This document shows, piece by piece, positions 23,197 through 31,542 of a DNA stretch of 64,000 nt. Every line of letters starts with the position of its first letter. The first letter of the stretch is position 1. The notes under the pieces are model-generated. The model was not told the DNA's origin, ran no database searches, and saw nothing but the letters and a program-made list of their open reading frames with translations. Source of the DNA: CAVXZE01 sp963766175 (lineage in GTDB: Bacteria > Myxococcota_A > UBA9160 > UBA6930); NCBI GenBank assembly GCA_963766175.1, contig CAVXZE010000019.1:60970-124969 (forward strand), written 5' to 3'. Position numbers and translations under genes: made by a program.

Positions 23197-24348
23197 TCAA
23201 TCCAGACGAATGCGGGCCGGACCGGTGAGAATCAGTCGAACCAGCTCCGCCTGCCGGTGGGTGTTCGTCTTGACGAAGAGCTGCTTCAGGTGACCGCGGA
23301 CGGTGTGGATGGTGATGCCGAGAGTCTCAGCGATCTCCGAGAGATCCATCCCCCTGACCACGCGAGACGCTACCTCGGCCTCCATCCGCGTGAGCCCGTA
23401 GATCCGGCGGAGCCGCGCCGCCGGGCACTCGTCCTGGAAATCCGGCTCGGCGACGAAGATCGCGGCCGCGGCCCTGTGGTCGAACAGGGGTAAAGACTCG
23501 CGGCCAATCGGCGTGACGACGGCCTCCAGAGCGGGGCGACCCGAAGGGCGCACGAGCCGCAAGATCGCGCCCGCGTCCTTCCCGTTGCCGTTGCTCGCGC
23601 CGGTCTTCGCCGCCCCGACGAGCAGCCGCCGGAGCTCCGCAGTCTGCTGCGAAGTCGAGGCCCGAGGACCGTCCCAATCCAGGGCCAGCCCGTCGTTCAT
23701 CGCCAGGATTCGATCGGCGGTCCGGTTGGTGACGATGGCAGCTCCCCGTTCGTCGAGCAGGATCACACCACCGTGAATCCGGTCCAGTGCATCCGCCGCG
23801 GCACCGGCCCGGATCTCTGCGCTCTGGACTCGGGAGTGGATCGCCAGAGCCCGCTGGAGGTGGGGAATCAGTGAACGAACCGGCTGGAGATCTTGATCCT
23901 GGAGCGGCCCGCTGCCCTTTTCCCGGAAGCCGACGAGATCCGAGAGCGGCTCTCCCGAACCCGCATTGTAGAGGAAGGCCACGAACGGCGGATCGATGCG
24001 TTGGGGGCGCATCCAGTCGTGGTAGAACTCGGTCCCCAACAGCTCGCTCTCGGGAATCAGGCTGTCGCACAGCAGCGCTCGGCCCTCCTTTGCCTCCGGG
24101 CCGAAGGGGCGCCAAGGGTTCAGCTGGTAGTAGTAGAATCGGTAGGCGTCCTCGTGGAATTCATCCATGCCGGTGGAGGCGATGATGCCGCGGTCACCGT
24201 CGCGGGGGTGGCGAAAGACTAGATGGGCACTCGCGAGCCGCAGCTCCTCGCGAAGGCCATCCAAGAACACCGGCCAGTATTGAGGCGCCACCGCCGCCTG
24301 GTAGATTCGATCGACGTGGTGTGCCAGATCGGGGCTGTTTTCGCGCAA
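23197..24348 (-). CDS. LuxR-type (HTH) transcriptional regulator, paralog 2
   Basis: The 383-residue protein has the same layout as paralog 1: DRIYQAAVAPQYWPVFLDGL, a PAS-like segment (LDRIHGGVILLDERGAAIV), and a LuxR HTH (YGLTRMEAEVASRV, IAETLGITIHTVRGHLKQLFVKT). The C-terminal HTH is almost identical between the two, so overlapping DNA targets are likely. The frame opens further upstream to a TTG at 24456, but that codon lies inside the shared dyad. The TTG at 24348 aligns exactly with the GTG start of paralog 1 and has GAGG eight nucleotides before it. The tandem order suggests a local duplication. Confidence 0.83.
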   Translation of the reverse strand: MRENSPDLAHHVDRIYQAAVAPQYWPVFLDGLREELRLASAHLVFRHPRDGDRGIIASTGMDEFHEDAYRFYYYQLNPWRPFGPEAKEGRALLCDSLIPESELLGTEFYHDWMRPQRIDPPFVAFLYNAGSGEPLSDLVGFREKGSGPLQDQDLQPVRSLIPHLQRALAIHSRVQSAEIRAGAAADALDRIHGGVILLDERGAAIVTNRTADRILAMNDGLALDWDGPRASTSQQTAELRRLLVGAAKTGASNGNGKDAGAILRLVRPSGRPALEAVVTPIGRESLPLFDHRAAAAIFVAEPDFQDECPAARLRRIYGLTRMEAEVASRVVRGMDLSEIAETLGITIHTVRGHLKQLFVKTNTHRQAELVRLILTGPARIRLD

Positions 24349-24449
24349 TTCGATGGCCTCGGCAGCCGCATGAGGGATCGATTTGCGCCCTGGTCGTAGA
24401 TTACCACTTGGACAACGGAAAGGAACCGCCAAATCACCTGCGCCAACAC

Positions 24450-24462
24450 TGAACAATGTTTA
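24450..24462. promoter_or_regulatory. Candidate operator: TGAACAATGTTTA dyad upstream of LuxR paralog 2
   Basis: This is a near-perfect copy of the dyad at 23145 (one arm mismatch), 101 nt upstream of the TTG start of paralog 2. Read on the minus strand, AACATTGTTCAGTGTT matches the paralog 1 copy at 14 of 16 positions. Its duplication together with the genes suggests autoregulation or cross-regulation. Confidence 0.5.
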
Positions 24463-24534
24463 GCAGGAAGATTCTTCTGCTTTCGCGACACATCGGCGCC
24501 ACATCACGGCGCCGATGGTGCCTCCGCGCCCGCG

Positions 24535-25452
24535 TCAGAGACCGAGGCGCTTCAGCGTTTCCCGAAAATCCGGTGGATCGGGCGAGCAGACACTGATCTC
24601 CCGGTAGCCAATGGCCGCGGCGTGAAGCATCTGGCGGGGGGCATCTGGGGCTCCACAGGCCCCATACACGGCATCTCCGAGCACCGGGTGACCCAGATGA
24701 GCGAGAGCGACGCGGATCTGGTGCAGAAACCCGGTGACCGGCTCCACCTCGATCAGGGTTGCGCCACCGCTGCTCCCGACGGCGCGCCAGTGCAGGGCCG
24801 TCCTTCGGGAGCCGGGTGCGCCGGCGGGACGGACGCGGACCCGGGCCGGACGGTGCCGGGTCACACTCAGGTGCAGCACCAGGTCCTCGTCTCCCACGAG
24901 CTCGCCGGCAGCGATGGCCCGGTAGCGCTTGTACACGCGGTGACCGCGGAAGGCCTCGCGAAGCTTCCTCCAGCGATCCTCCCGGGTGGCGAACAGCAGC
25001 GCCCCGGAGGTCTCCACGTCGAGCCTGTGCACCACCCCGCTGCGGAGCCCCGCCTCGCCGATCCCGAGGATCTCCGGAGAGCGGGCCACCAGGGCATTCA
25101 ACAAGGTCCCCCGCTCTTCCTCGGCGAGCGGGTGAACGGGTGTTCCCGGGGGCTTCTCCACGGCGATCCAGCCGTCTCCCTCGGCCAGGACCACCAGGGG
25201 CACCTCGGGATCCGGGATGGGGTGCTGGGAGGCCGGAAGCCGGAAGCTTCTGACCTCGATCCGGGAGCCTGCGGCCACGGGCAGGCCCTTGGCGCTGGAG
25301 CCCACCACCCGATCGTCCACCGCCACCCCGCCCCGGGCGAGGAGCTTTCGGACCTGGGCCCGGGACGCCCCAAGAGCCCCGCTCAGGTAGCGATCGAGCC
25401 GCGAGCCGGCTTCGGACTCCAGGATCAGGAAGGTCCGGGTGGATTTCCGCAT
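24535..25452 (-). CDS. RluA-family pseudouridine synthase with S4 domain
   Basis: The 305-residue protein has an N-terminal S4 RNA-binding domain (SRLDRYLSGALGASRAQVRKLLARGGVAVDD). The RluA catalytic domain carries the motif GVVHRLDVETSG (catalytic Asp) and the later TGFLHQIRVALAHLGHPVLGD. It isomerises uridine to pseudouridine in rRNA; the layout matches RluC/RluD, but the target position cannot be assigned. Start ATG at 25452, divergent from the LeuA-like gene with a 43-bp gap. Confidence 0.9.
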   Translation of the reverse strand: MRKSTRTFLILESEAGSRLDRYLSGALGASRAQVRKLLARGGVAVDDRVVGSSAKGLPVAAGSRIEVRSFRLPASQHPIPDPEVPLVVLAEGDGWIAVEKPPGTPVHPLAEEERGTLLNALVARSPEILGIGEAGLRSGVVHRLDVETSGALLFATREDRWRKLREAFRGHRVYKRYRAIAAGELVGDEDLVLHLSVTRHRPARVRVRPAGAPGSRRTALHWRAVGSSGGATLIEVEPVTGFLHQIRVALAHLGHPVLGDAVYGACGAPDAPRQMLHAAAIGYREISVCSPDPPDFRETLKRLGL

Positions 25453-25495
25453 GATTCGATTCTAACCACTGATGGAAGAACGATCGGGAGAAGCA

Positions 25496-27043
25496 ATGGC
25501 CGACACCCACGAGCACCGAATCGAGCTGATGGACACCACCCTGCGTGATGGCGAGCAGACTCCGGAGATCTCCTACACGCCAGCCGAGAAGCTGCAGATC
25601 GCCCGCATGCTGCTGGCGAACCTGGGCGTCGACCGGATCGAGATTGCGGGGACCCGGGTCTCCGAAGGAGAGCACGAGGCGGCGCGCCTGATCACGCGCT
25701 GGGCCCGCCAGGTCCGGATGCTCCGGCGGGTGGAGATGCTCGGCTACTGCGACGGCAAGGCCTCGGTCGACTGGATCGTCAGCGCCGGCGGCCGGGTGCT
25801 CAACCTGCTGGTGAAGGGCTCCGAGCTCCACTGCACGGGCCAGCTCCGGATGAGTCCGGAAAAACATCGCGCACGGGCGTCCGAGACCCTGGAGTACGCG
25901 CGCAAGCGGCGGGTTCGCGCCAACGTCTACCTGGAGGACTGGTCGAACGGGGTGCGCGATTCCTTCGACTACGTGTTCGCGATGATGAAGATGCTGGGCG
26001 AGCATCGCATCGACCGCGTCTACCTGCCCGATACCCTGGGGATCCTGAATCCCGCCGACACCAGCCGCTACATCGGCCTGATGGTCTCCACCTGGCCCCA
26101 GGTCCACTTCGAGTTCCACGGCCACAACGACTACGGACTCGCCACCGCGAACAGCCTGGTGGCCGTAGAAGCCGGAGCCAGGGGGATCCACACGAGTGTC
26201 AACGGAATGGGAGAGCGAGCCGGAAACGCCCGGCTGGCGGAGATCGTCGCAGCCCTCCACGACCACGGCCCCTACCGGACCGGTGTGAACGAGTCGCGGC
26301 TGGTCGCCGCCTCGCGGCTGGTGGAGATCTTCAGCGGAAAGACCATCAACGCGAACGCCCCCATCGTGGGAGGAGACGTGTTCACCCAGACGGCCGGCAT
26401 CCACGCGGACGGCGACGCCAAGGCCGAGCTCTACGCGAGCCGCCTGGCGCCGGACCGCTTCGGGCGCCGGCGCCGCTACGCCCTCGGAAAGCTCTCTGGC
26501 AAGGCCTCCCTCGACCAGAACCTGGAGCGACTCGGGATCGAGCTCCCGGAAGAGGCGCGCGATCTGGTGCTGAAGCGCATCGTCGAGCTGGGAGACAAGA
26601 AACACGCCGTCGTGCCGGAGGATCTCCGCTTCATCATCGCGGACGTGCTGAAGACGCCTCGGGAACAGATGGTTCAGGTGGACTCCTACGAGGTCTCGGT
26701 GGGAAGCGATACGCAGCCGCGGGCGAAGGTCACCGTCTCCTACCACAGGAAGACCTCCACCGCCGAGGCCTCCGGCGACGGCGGTTACGACGCGTTCATG
26801 AACTCCCTCAAGAAGGCGGTGAAGAAGTTCCGGCTCGAGGTCCCGATCCTCCAGGACTTCCGGGTGCGCATTCCCCCGGGCGGGCGCACCAGCGCACTGG
26901 TCGAGACCGTGATCACCTGGCGGGGCGAGGCGGGAGAGGATTCCTGGTCCACCCTGGGTGTCGACTCGGACCAGCTCGCGGCTGCGGTGATCGCCACCGA
27001 GAAGATGCTGAACGCAGTCGCCGCCAAGCGCGGGAATCGATGA
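25496..27043 (+). CDS. Alpha-isopropylmalate synthase/homocitrate-synthase-family (LeuA-like) enzyme with regulatory domain
   Basis: The 515-residue protein begins MADTHEHRIELMDTTLRDGEQTP. The DRE-TIM barrel shows LRDGEQTP, FHGHNDYGLATANSL (metal His-x-His-type) and NGMGERAGNA. Then come QTAGIHADGD, LGKLSGKASL and a C-terminal LeuA dimer/allosteric domain (~400-510). It condenses acetyl-CoA with a 2-oxo acid to give isopropylmalate, citramalate or a homologue; the exact 2-oxo acid is not certain. ATG 25496 has GGGAGAAG before it; ATG 25472 is weaker. Its stop overlaps the following lipoprotein gene by 4 nt, an odd partnership for a biosynthetic enzyme. Confidence 0.85.
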   Translation: MADTHEHRIELMDTTLRDGEQTPEISYTPAEKLQIARMLLANLGVDRIEIAGTRVSEGEHEAARLITRWARQVRMLRRVEMLGYCDGKASVDWIVSAGGRVLNLLVKGSELHCTGQLRMSPEKHRARASETLEYARKRRVRANVYLEDWSNGVRDSFDYVFAMMKMLGEHRIDRVYLPDTLGILNPADTSRYIGLMVSTWPQVHFEFHGHNDYGLATANSLVAVEAGARGIHTSVNGMGERAGNARLAEIVAALHDHGPYRTGVNESRLVAASRLVEIFSGKTINANAPIVGGDVFTQTAGIHADGDAKAELYASRLAPDRFGRRRRYALGKLSGKASLDQNLERLGIELPEEARDLVLKRIVELGDKKHAVVPEDLRFIIADVLKTPREQMVQVDSYEVSVGSDTQPRAKVTVSYHRKTSTAEASGDGGYDAFMNSLKKAVKKFRLEVPILQDFRVRIPPGGRTSALVETVITWRGEAGEDSWSTLGVDSDQLAAAVIATEKMLNAVAAKRGNR

Positions 27044-28017
27044 GGCGACCGACGGCGATGCAGCGCATCGCCCTCTCCCTGCTGCTCGGATCGGTGGTGC
27101 TGTCCGGATGTCGCTCCACACCCAAACCGGATCCGCGCTATCGCCCCAGCGAGAGCCTGCTCGAGGTGCTGGCGGTACTGCGCCGCCACGTGCCCGACGA
27201 CACCTACCACTTCCAGCCGGCACGCGATTTCACGGGCCGCAACATCTATCGCGCCTCGCTGCTGCGCCTGGAGAACCTGCAGAGGATCCACGCCGAGGAG
27301 CTCCGTTCCGGCTACATGGACGACGTGTTCGCCTTCTCGAGAGGCCGCGCACTCGAGCGGCTGCGCGCCTTCGATCTGGCCGCTTCGAGCTACCAGATCG
27401 CGGCCGGGATCGAAGGCCCCCTCCAGCGCGACGCTCGCGAGAGCCAGGCGATTTGCGAGGCGCTCGCCGAGGCGGCGGCGCTCGAGCCCGGGCAGGCGCC
27501 GATCCCGGAGGAGGGCGATCCGGTGCCGCTGGCCGCCGAGCGCGAGAGCGTCCTGGCGCTGTTCGACCAACGGGTGGCATTCCTCGAAGCGCTACTCGAC
27601 GGCGCCGGGGGCACCCATTACGCCTTCGTGATCCGCGAAGAAATCGAGCGGGCGGACATGGGCCGGGCGCGCTTCTTGAGCGACACCCGGCGCCTCTACG
27701 TAGATGGGGACGTGCGGGCCCTGGCGGCGCTCCAACAATTGGTAAACTCGCATCGGGAGAGCAAGAACGCCAACCGGCACCTGCTGACGCTGGCGGATCT
27801 CTACGCGGAGCTCGCGGTGGAATACGTCGAGAGCCACCCACCCGAGGGACTGCGCTTCGATCCGCCGCAATTCGAGGAGCTGGTCGAGGCCGCGGCGCGG
27901 CTCTACGAGGCGATTTCCAACCAGGACGGAGCACCGGAGAAGCTCGAGGCCGCGAGGCGGCTGGAAGCGTTTCTGGCCTTCACACTCAAGGTGGACCGTG
28001 ACCGCTTCAGCCCGTGA
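27040..28017 (+). CDS. Putative lipoprotein, helical repeat, unknown function
   Basis: The 325-residue protein has a lipoprotein signal peptide (MQRIALSLLLGSVVLSGC; lipobox LSGC). The mature part is helix-rich with TPR-like patterning (FSRGRALERLRAFDLAASSYQIAAG). I do not recognise the family. It starts inside the end of the LeuA-like gene (4-nt overlap) and ends at the start of a second, larger lipoprotein. Both carry a VPDDT motif after the signal peptide, so they may be related partners in one envelope complex. Confidence 0.7.
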   Translation: MRRPTAMQRIALSLLLGSVVLSGCRSTPKPDPRYRPSESLLEVLAVLRRHVPDDTYHFQPARDFTGRNIYRASLLRLENLQRIHAEELRSGYMDDVFAFSRGRALERLRAFDLAASSYQIAAGIEGPLQRDARESQAICEALAEAAALEPGQAPIPEEGDPVPLAAERESVLALFDQRVAFLEALLDGAGGTHYAFVIREEIERADMGRARFLSDTRRLYVDGDVRALAALQQLVNSHRESKNANRHLLTLADLYAELAVEYVESHPPEGLRFDPPQFEELVEAAARLYEAISNQDGAPEKLEAARRLEAFLAFTLKVDRDRFSP

Positions 28018-28018
28018 A

Positions 28019-30274
28019 ATGGAGTTCGGCAAGCTCGGGCTCGCAGTAGCCCTGGCAACGCTGGTACTGGGTTGCTCCACGGCGAGCGCACCGCCCGTCT
28101 TCTCTCCCATGGAACCCCTGCCCCTCGTCGGCAACTACGTGCCCGACGACACCGACGGGCTGGCGCACTCGCTCGCCGTCGCCGTATGGACCAGCAATGG
28201 GCTGAAGGCCGACGATTGCATCGAAGGGCTCCAGGCCGTCGAGACCACGCGGAGGCTGCGCGAAGAGCCGCCCACCGGCATGCTTCCCTACGCCCTCGAC
28301 GCCCGAAACGCCACGCTGGACAACCCGCTCGTCTACCGAAGAGAGGCGAAAGCACTGCTGCGGCGCAAAGATCTGGACCCGGCACTGCGGGCCCGAATCC
28401 GCCAGGAGGTCGCCGACGACCCCATCCGGCTCGCCAACGCGCGCCTTCACGACGCACGGATGCGGCGTATCGGGCGTACGGTCAATGCCTTCTCCGAGGC
28501 GCTGGGGCGCTCCGCCTTCAACAGTGTCATGCTCCCGGTTCGCCTGCTTCGTTCGGTCGTCGCCGTCGCCCTCGCGGAACACCAGGACCCTGAGCTCACC
28601 GCGCCGGAGCGCCAGGCCCTCGCCCACTGGAAGCGCTTCATCGAGGAGGAGCCGAACGCACCCCAGGCGGCGGTGCTCCTCGAACGGATCAATTCGGCGC
28701 AGCTGCGCTGGTTCCGCACCCAGCGGGATCGGAACCTGCGTAGCGCACGACAAGCGCTCGAGGGAAACGATGCACCGCTGGCCGTCGCTCTCTCGGAGCG
28801 CGCACTGCGCTACGCGCCCGAGGATCACGAGGCGATCGGGCTCCTGCGAGAGGCCGAGGAGCGCCGCGCGATCTGGAGCGAGAACCAGGCCAGGAACCTC
28901 CAGGCCACCGACACCGACTCGACCCTGCAACGGAAGCTCGCGGTGGCACTGCTGCTTCCAGACGGCCCCGTCGAAGCGAGGGCGACGGAGCTGCTCGCAG
29001 AGTATCCCGAGGGAGCGCTGGCCGACGAGGCCGCCTTTGCACTGGCCACCGCGACCGGAGAGGCGGGCCACGAAGCCCAGATGTGGGAGCAGCTGGAGAA
29101 GATCGCAGAGCTCGGTTCCGAGCGATCCAACATGGCCCGCCATGCCCAGGCGGCGCTATCCAGCACAGAGGAGAACCCCTACCGTGCCTACCGGGCGGCG
29201 CGAGGCGCACAGAGGTGGACCAAGCTGCGCTGGCTCTTCCTCGGGCCCCTGGCGGGGGGAGTGCGCGACCGGGACCTGGCGCGACCCCTGGAGTGGGCCA
29301 TCGAGGTTCCCACGGTGATCAACGTGGTCAGCGGCTTCCCCAACCGGCTGATCCGCTACCCGTTCATGAAAACCACCACCCGGGTGCCCTCGGTCATGGC
29401 ACGGCGCTACCTGGAGCGATACCCGAGTGGTGAGCACGTCGCCGCGGTGCGGAGCTGGCTGGAGGGTTTCGAGGCTTCCCGGGGCAACTACTTCGGTGCG
29501 CTCCAGCTGGCGGAGGCGGAGGCCGACGCGGACGCCGATCATCTGGAGAAGCTTCGCAAGAAGGCGTCCGAGCAGGCCCTCGAGGCCGCGAGGCGCGAAA
29601 AGCGCCGAGATGTCCGCATGTCGCTGCTCAAGAAGATCGCCCGGGAGTTCCAGGGTACCGAGGCGGGTCGGGAAGCGGGCGAGCAGGCTCGAGAAGAAGT
29701 CGAGAAGGGGACACCCCAGCAGATCCAGGTGACCCGCGCATTCCTGCTCGAGAACCCCCAGGTGGCGGGTCCCGAGGGATTCGCGCTCCGCCCGGAGCTT
29801 CTCGACAACGACCTCAAAAACGGGGAGCTGCATTCCGAGGGCATCACCTTCCTCGGGGGACGGGTGTTGGAGTTCGCGTTCGTGAACGAGAGCGGCAACG
29901 ACCGCGCTGCCCCCGAGACAACCCAGGCCGCGGTCTCCGCGGAGCGGCTGTCGCGGGCGGTGGCGCTTCTCGAGGAGACCTCGCTGCGGATCGTCCAGGT
30001 CGACCGGGACGCGCGCGTCGAGAATGACGCGAACCGGGATCTCTTCTTCGAGCGCGCGAAGTTTGGCGTGACCGGGACTCCGGATTTTCGCGCTTCGGCC
30101 GAGTCGACCTACGCCTTTCGCGGAATGCGCGAGAAGTACGGTCTGGTCCGCGGTCGGGATTCGATCCTCCCCGTCGAGATCGTCCTGCAGGGAAGCTTCG
30201 ACGATTTCAGCCTCGGCGCCTTCCCGCGCATCCGGATCCCCAAGCCCACCTCCGACGTCATCTTCTACCGATAA
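28019..30274 (+). CDS. Large putative lipoprotein with TPR-like repeats
   Basis: The protein has about 751 residues. The signal peptide MEFGKLGLAVALATLVLGC has lipobox LVLGC. The mature protein has NYVPDDTDG near the start, like the preceding lipoprotein, then long alpha-helical TPR/Sel1-like repeats (ASEALGR, ALSERALRYAPEDHEAIGLLREAEERR, YLERYPSGEHVAAVRSWLEGF). The C-terminal ~150 residues are predicted beta-rich. The function is unknown. ATG 28019 follows the previous stop by one base; a GTG at 27998 would add seven residues. It is convergent with glcF, with a shared hairpin at 30274-30299. Confidence 0.7.
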   Translation: MEFGKLGLAVALATLVLGCSTASAPPVFSPMEPLPLVGNYVPDDTDGLAHSLAVAVWTSNGLKADDCIEGLQAVETTRRLREEPPTGMLPYALDARNATLDNPLVYRREAKALLRRKDLDPALRARIRQEVADDPIRLANARLHDARMRRIGRTVNAFSEALGRSAFNSVMLPVRLLRSVVAVALAEHQDPELTAPERQALAHWKRFIEEEPNAPQAAVLLERINSAQLRWFRTQRDRNLRSARQALEGNDAPLAVALSERALRYAPEDHEAIGLLREAEERRAIWSENQARNLQATDTDSTLQRKLAVALLLPDGPVEARATELLAEYPEGALADEAAFALATATGEAGHEAQMWEQLEKIAELGSERSNMARHAQAALSSTEENPYRAYRAARGAQRWTKLRWLFLGPLAGGVRDRDLARPLEWAIEVPTVINVVSGFPNRLIRYPFMKTTTRVPSVMARRYLERYPSGEHVAAVRSWLEGFEASRGNYFGALQLAEAEADADADHLEKLRKKASEQALEAARREKRRDVRMSLLKKIAREFQGTEAGREAGEQAREEVEKGTPQQIQVTRAFLLENPQVAGPEGFALRPELLDNDLKNGELHSEGITFLGGRVLEFAFVNESGNDRAAPETTQAAVSAERLSRAVALLEETSLRIVQVDRDARVENDANRDLFFERAKFGVTGTPDFRASAESTYAFRGMREKYGLVRGRDSILPVEIVLQGSFDDFSLGAFPRIRIPKPTSDVIFYR

Positions 30275-30299
30275 CGGGGACGGTGCTACAGCTCCCCGT
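30274..30299. terminator. Bidirectional hairpin between lipoprotein gene and glcF
   Basis: The stem ACGGGGA/TCCCCGT (7 bp, 12-nt loop) spans the last base of the plus-strand lipoprotein gene and the first codons past the minus-strand glcF stop (30286-30288). It is well placed to end transcription from both sides. No T-tract is evident. Confidence 0.45.
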
Positions 30300-31542
30300 A
30301 CGACTCGGCCAGGAGCTCGATGGGGTGAACGACGCGGGCGCGAAGACCCCATTTCCGTGCGCCGGCGGCCAGCTGGATCAGGCAGCCGGGGTTGCCCGAC
30401 GCGATCACGTCGGGGTCGGCCGCGGCAAGCGCGCTCATCTTCCTCTCCAGCACCTGCTGGGACATCTCCGGATGGGTGAGATTGTAGATTCCCGCGGCGC
30501 CACAGCAGCCGGTCGGGTCGTCGTGACCGATCAGCTCGAGTCCCGGAATCATCTCGAGGAGACGCCGCGGCGCGGCCTCGACGCGTTGGCCGTGGACCAG
30601 ATGGCAGGGATCGTCGTAGCAGACCCGAACCTCCAGACGACCCGGGGGCGGATCGATTCCCTCGGCCTCCAGGAACTCGCAGATGTCGCGCACCGATGCG
30701 GCAAAGGCCTCCGCCTGGTTCGGGAGCCAGCGCTCCAACTCGCGAAGAAAGGCGCCGCAACCGGCGGAGTTGACCACGATCGCGTCCACCCGCGCGGGAT
30801 CGAAGGCAGCCAGATTTCGCCGAGCGAGGTCGCGGGCGACGCCCATCTCGCCGGCGTGCGCCTGAAGCGCTCCGCAGCAGCACTGCTCTCGAGGGACCCA
30901 CACCTCGAAACCGTTGCGCGCCAGAACCCGGGCCGTGGCCAGGTTCACGCGGCCGAAGAGTTCCGGCATGATGCATCCCTCGAAGAGGGCCACCCTACCG
31001 CGAAGCGTGCCCTGGGCGGGGACCAGCGACGGCAGGCGGACCCGTTCCCGCGCCGGCGGAACCACCGGCACCAGCTCGTGCGCCTCTCGCAGTCGGGCCG
31101 GCAGGAGGGAAAGCGCCAGACGATCGAGACGCAGCCGTTGCACCCAGCCGAGGGCGCTCACCAGCCAGTGGAGCCAGCGGGGCCGGGGCAGCAGCTCCCG
31201 GAGGGCCCAGCTCTCGACCCGCTTGGCCCAACCCTCGCGGAGACCCGCCTCCTCCACCACCGCGCGGGTCTCTTCGAGCATCGCTCCGAACTGGACACCC
31301 GACGGGCAGGCGGTCTCGCACGCACGGCAGCCGAGACAGAGATAGGCCTCCTCGGCCAGCACCTCTCCGACCGGAATCTCGCCCTCGATCGCCCCCCGCA
31401 TCAGGTACAGGCGGCCGCGGGGGGAGGAGGTCTCGCGGCCGGTGATCCGATAGGTCGGACAGACGGGAAGGCAGAGCCCGCAGTGCACGCAATCGAGCGT
31501 TCCGGGATAGAGATCTCGGAGCAGCTTGCTCGGCTCGCTCAT
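30286..31542 (-). CDS. glcF: Glycolate oxidase iron-sulfur subunit GlcF
   Basis: The 418-residue protein has two 4Fe-4S ferredoxin motifs near the N-terminus, CVHCGLCLPVCP and CLGCRACETACP, and two CCG domains (EQCCCGALQAHAG; CYDDPCHL...GCCGAAGIYNL). This is the arrangement of GlcF/heterodisulfide-reductase-D-like electron-transfer subunits. It passes electrons from the GlcD/GlcE flavoproteins to the respiratory chain. The ATG at 31542 overlaps the glcE stop by 4 nt. The operon order is glcD-glcE-glcF on the minus strand. Lactate or another 2-hydroxy acid is an alternative substrate. Confidence 0.9.
   Translation of the reverse strand: MSEPSKLLRDLYPGTLDCVHCGLCLPVCPTYRITGRETSSPRGRLYLMRGAIEGEIPVGEVLAEEAYLCLGCRACETACPSGVQFGAMLEETRAVVEEAGLREGWAKRVESWALRELLPRPRWLHWLVSALGWVQRLRLDRLALSLLPARLREAHELVPVVPPARERVRLPSLVPAQGTLRGRVALFEGCIMPELFGRVNLATARVLARNGFEVWVPREQCCCGALQAHAGEMGVARDLARRNLAAFDPARVDAIVVNSAGCGAFLRELERWLPNQAEAFAASVRDICEFLEAEGIDPPPGRLEVRVCYDDPCHLVHGQRVEAAPRRLLEMIPGLELIGHDDPTGCCGAAGIYNLTHPEMSQQVLERKMSALAAADPDVIASGNPGCLIQLAAGARKWGLRARVVHPIELLAESYGEL

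Noticed and set aside
24349..24456. N-terminal extension of LuxR paralog 2 to the TTG at 24456
   Set aside because: The codon lies inside the dyad shared with paralog 1, and the alignment to paralog 1 puts the start at 24348.
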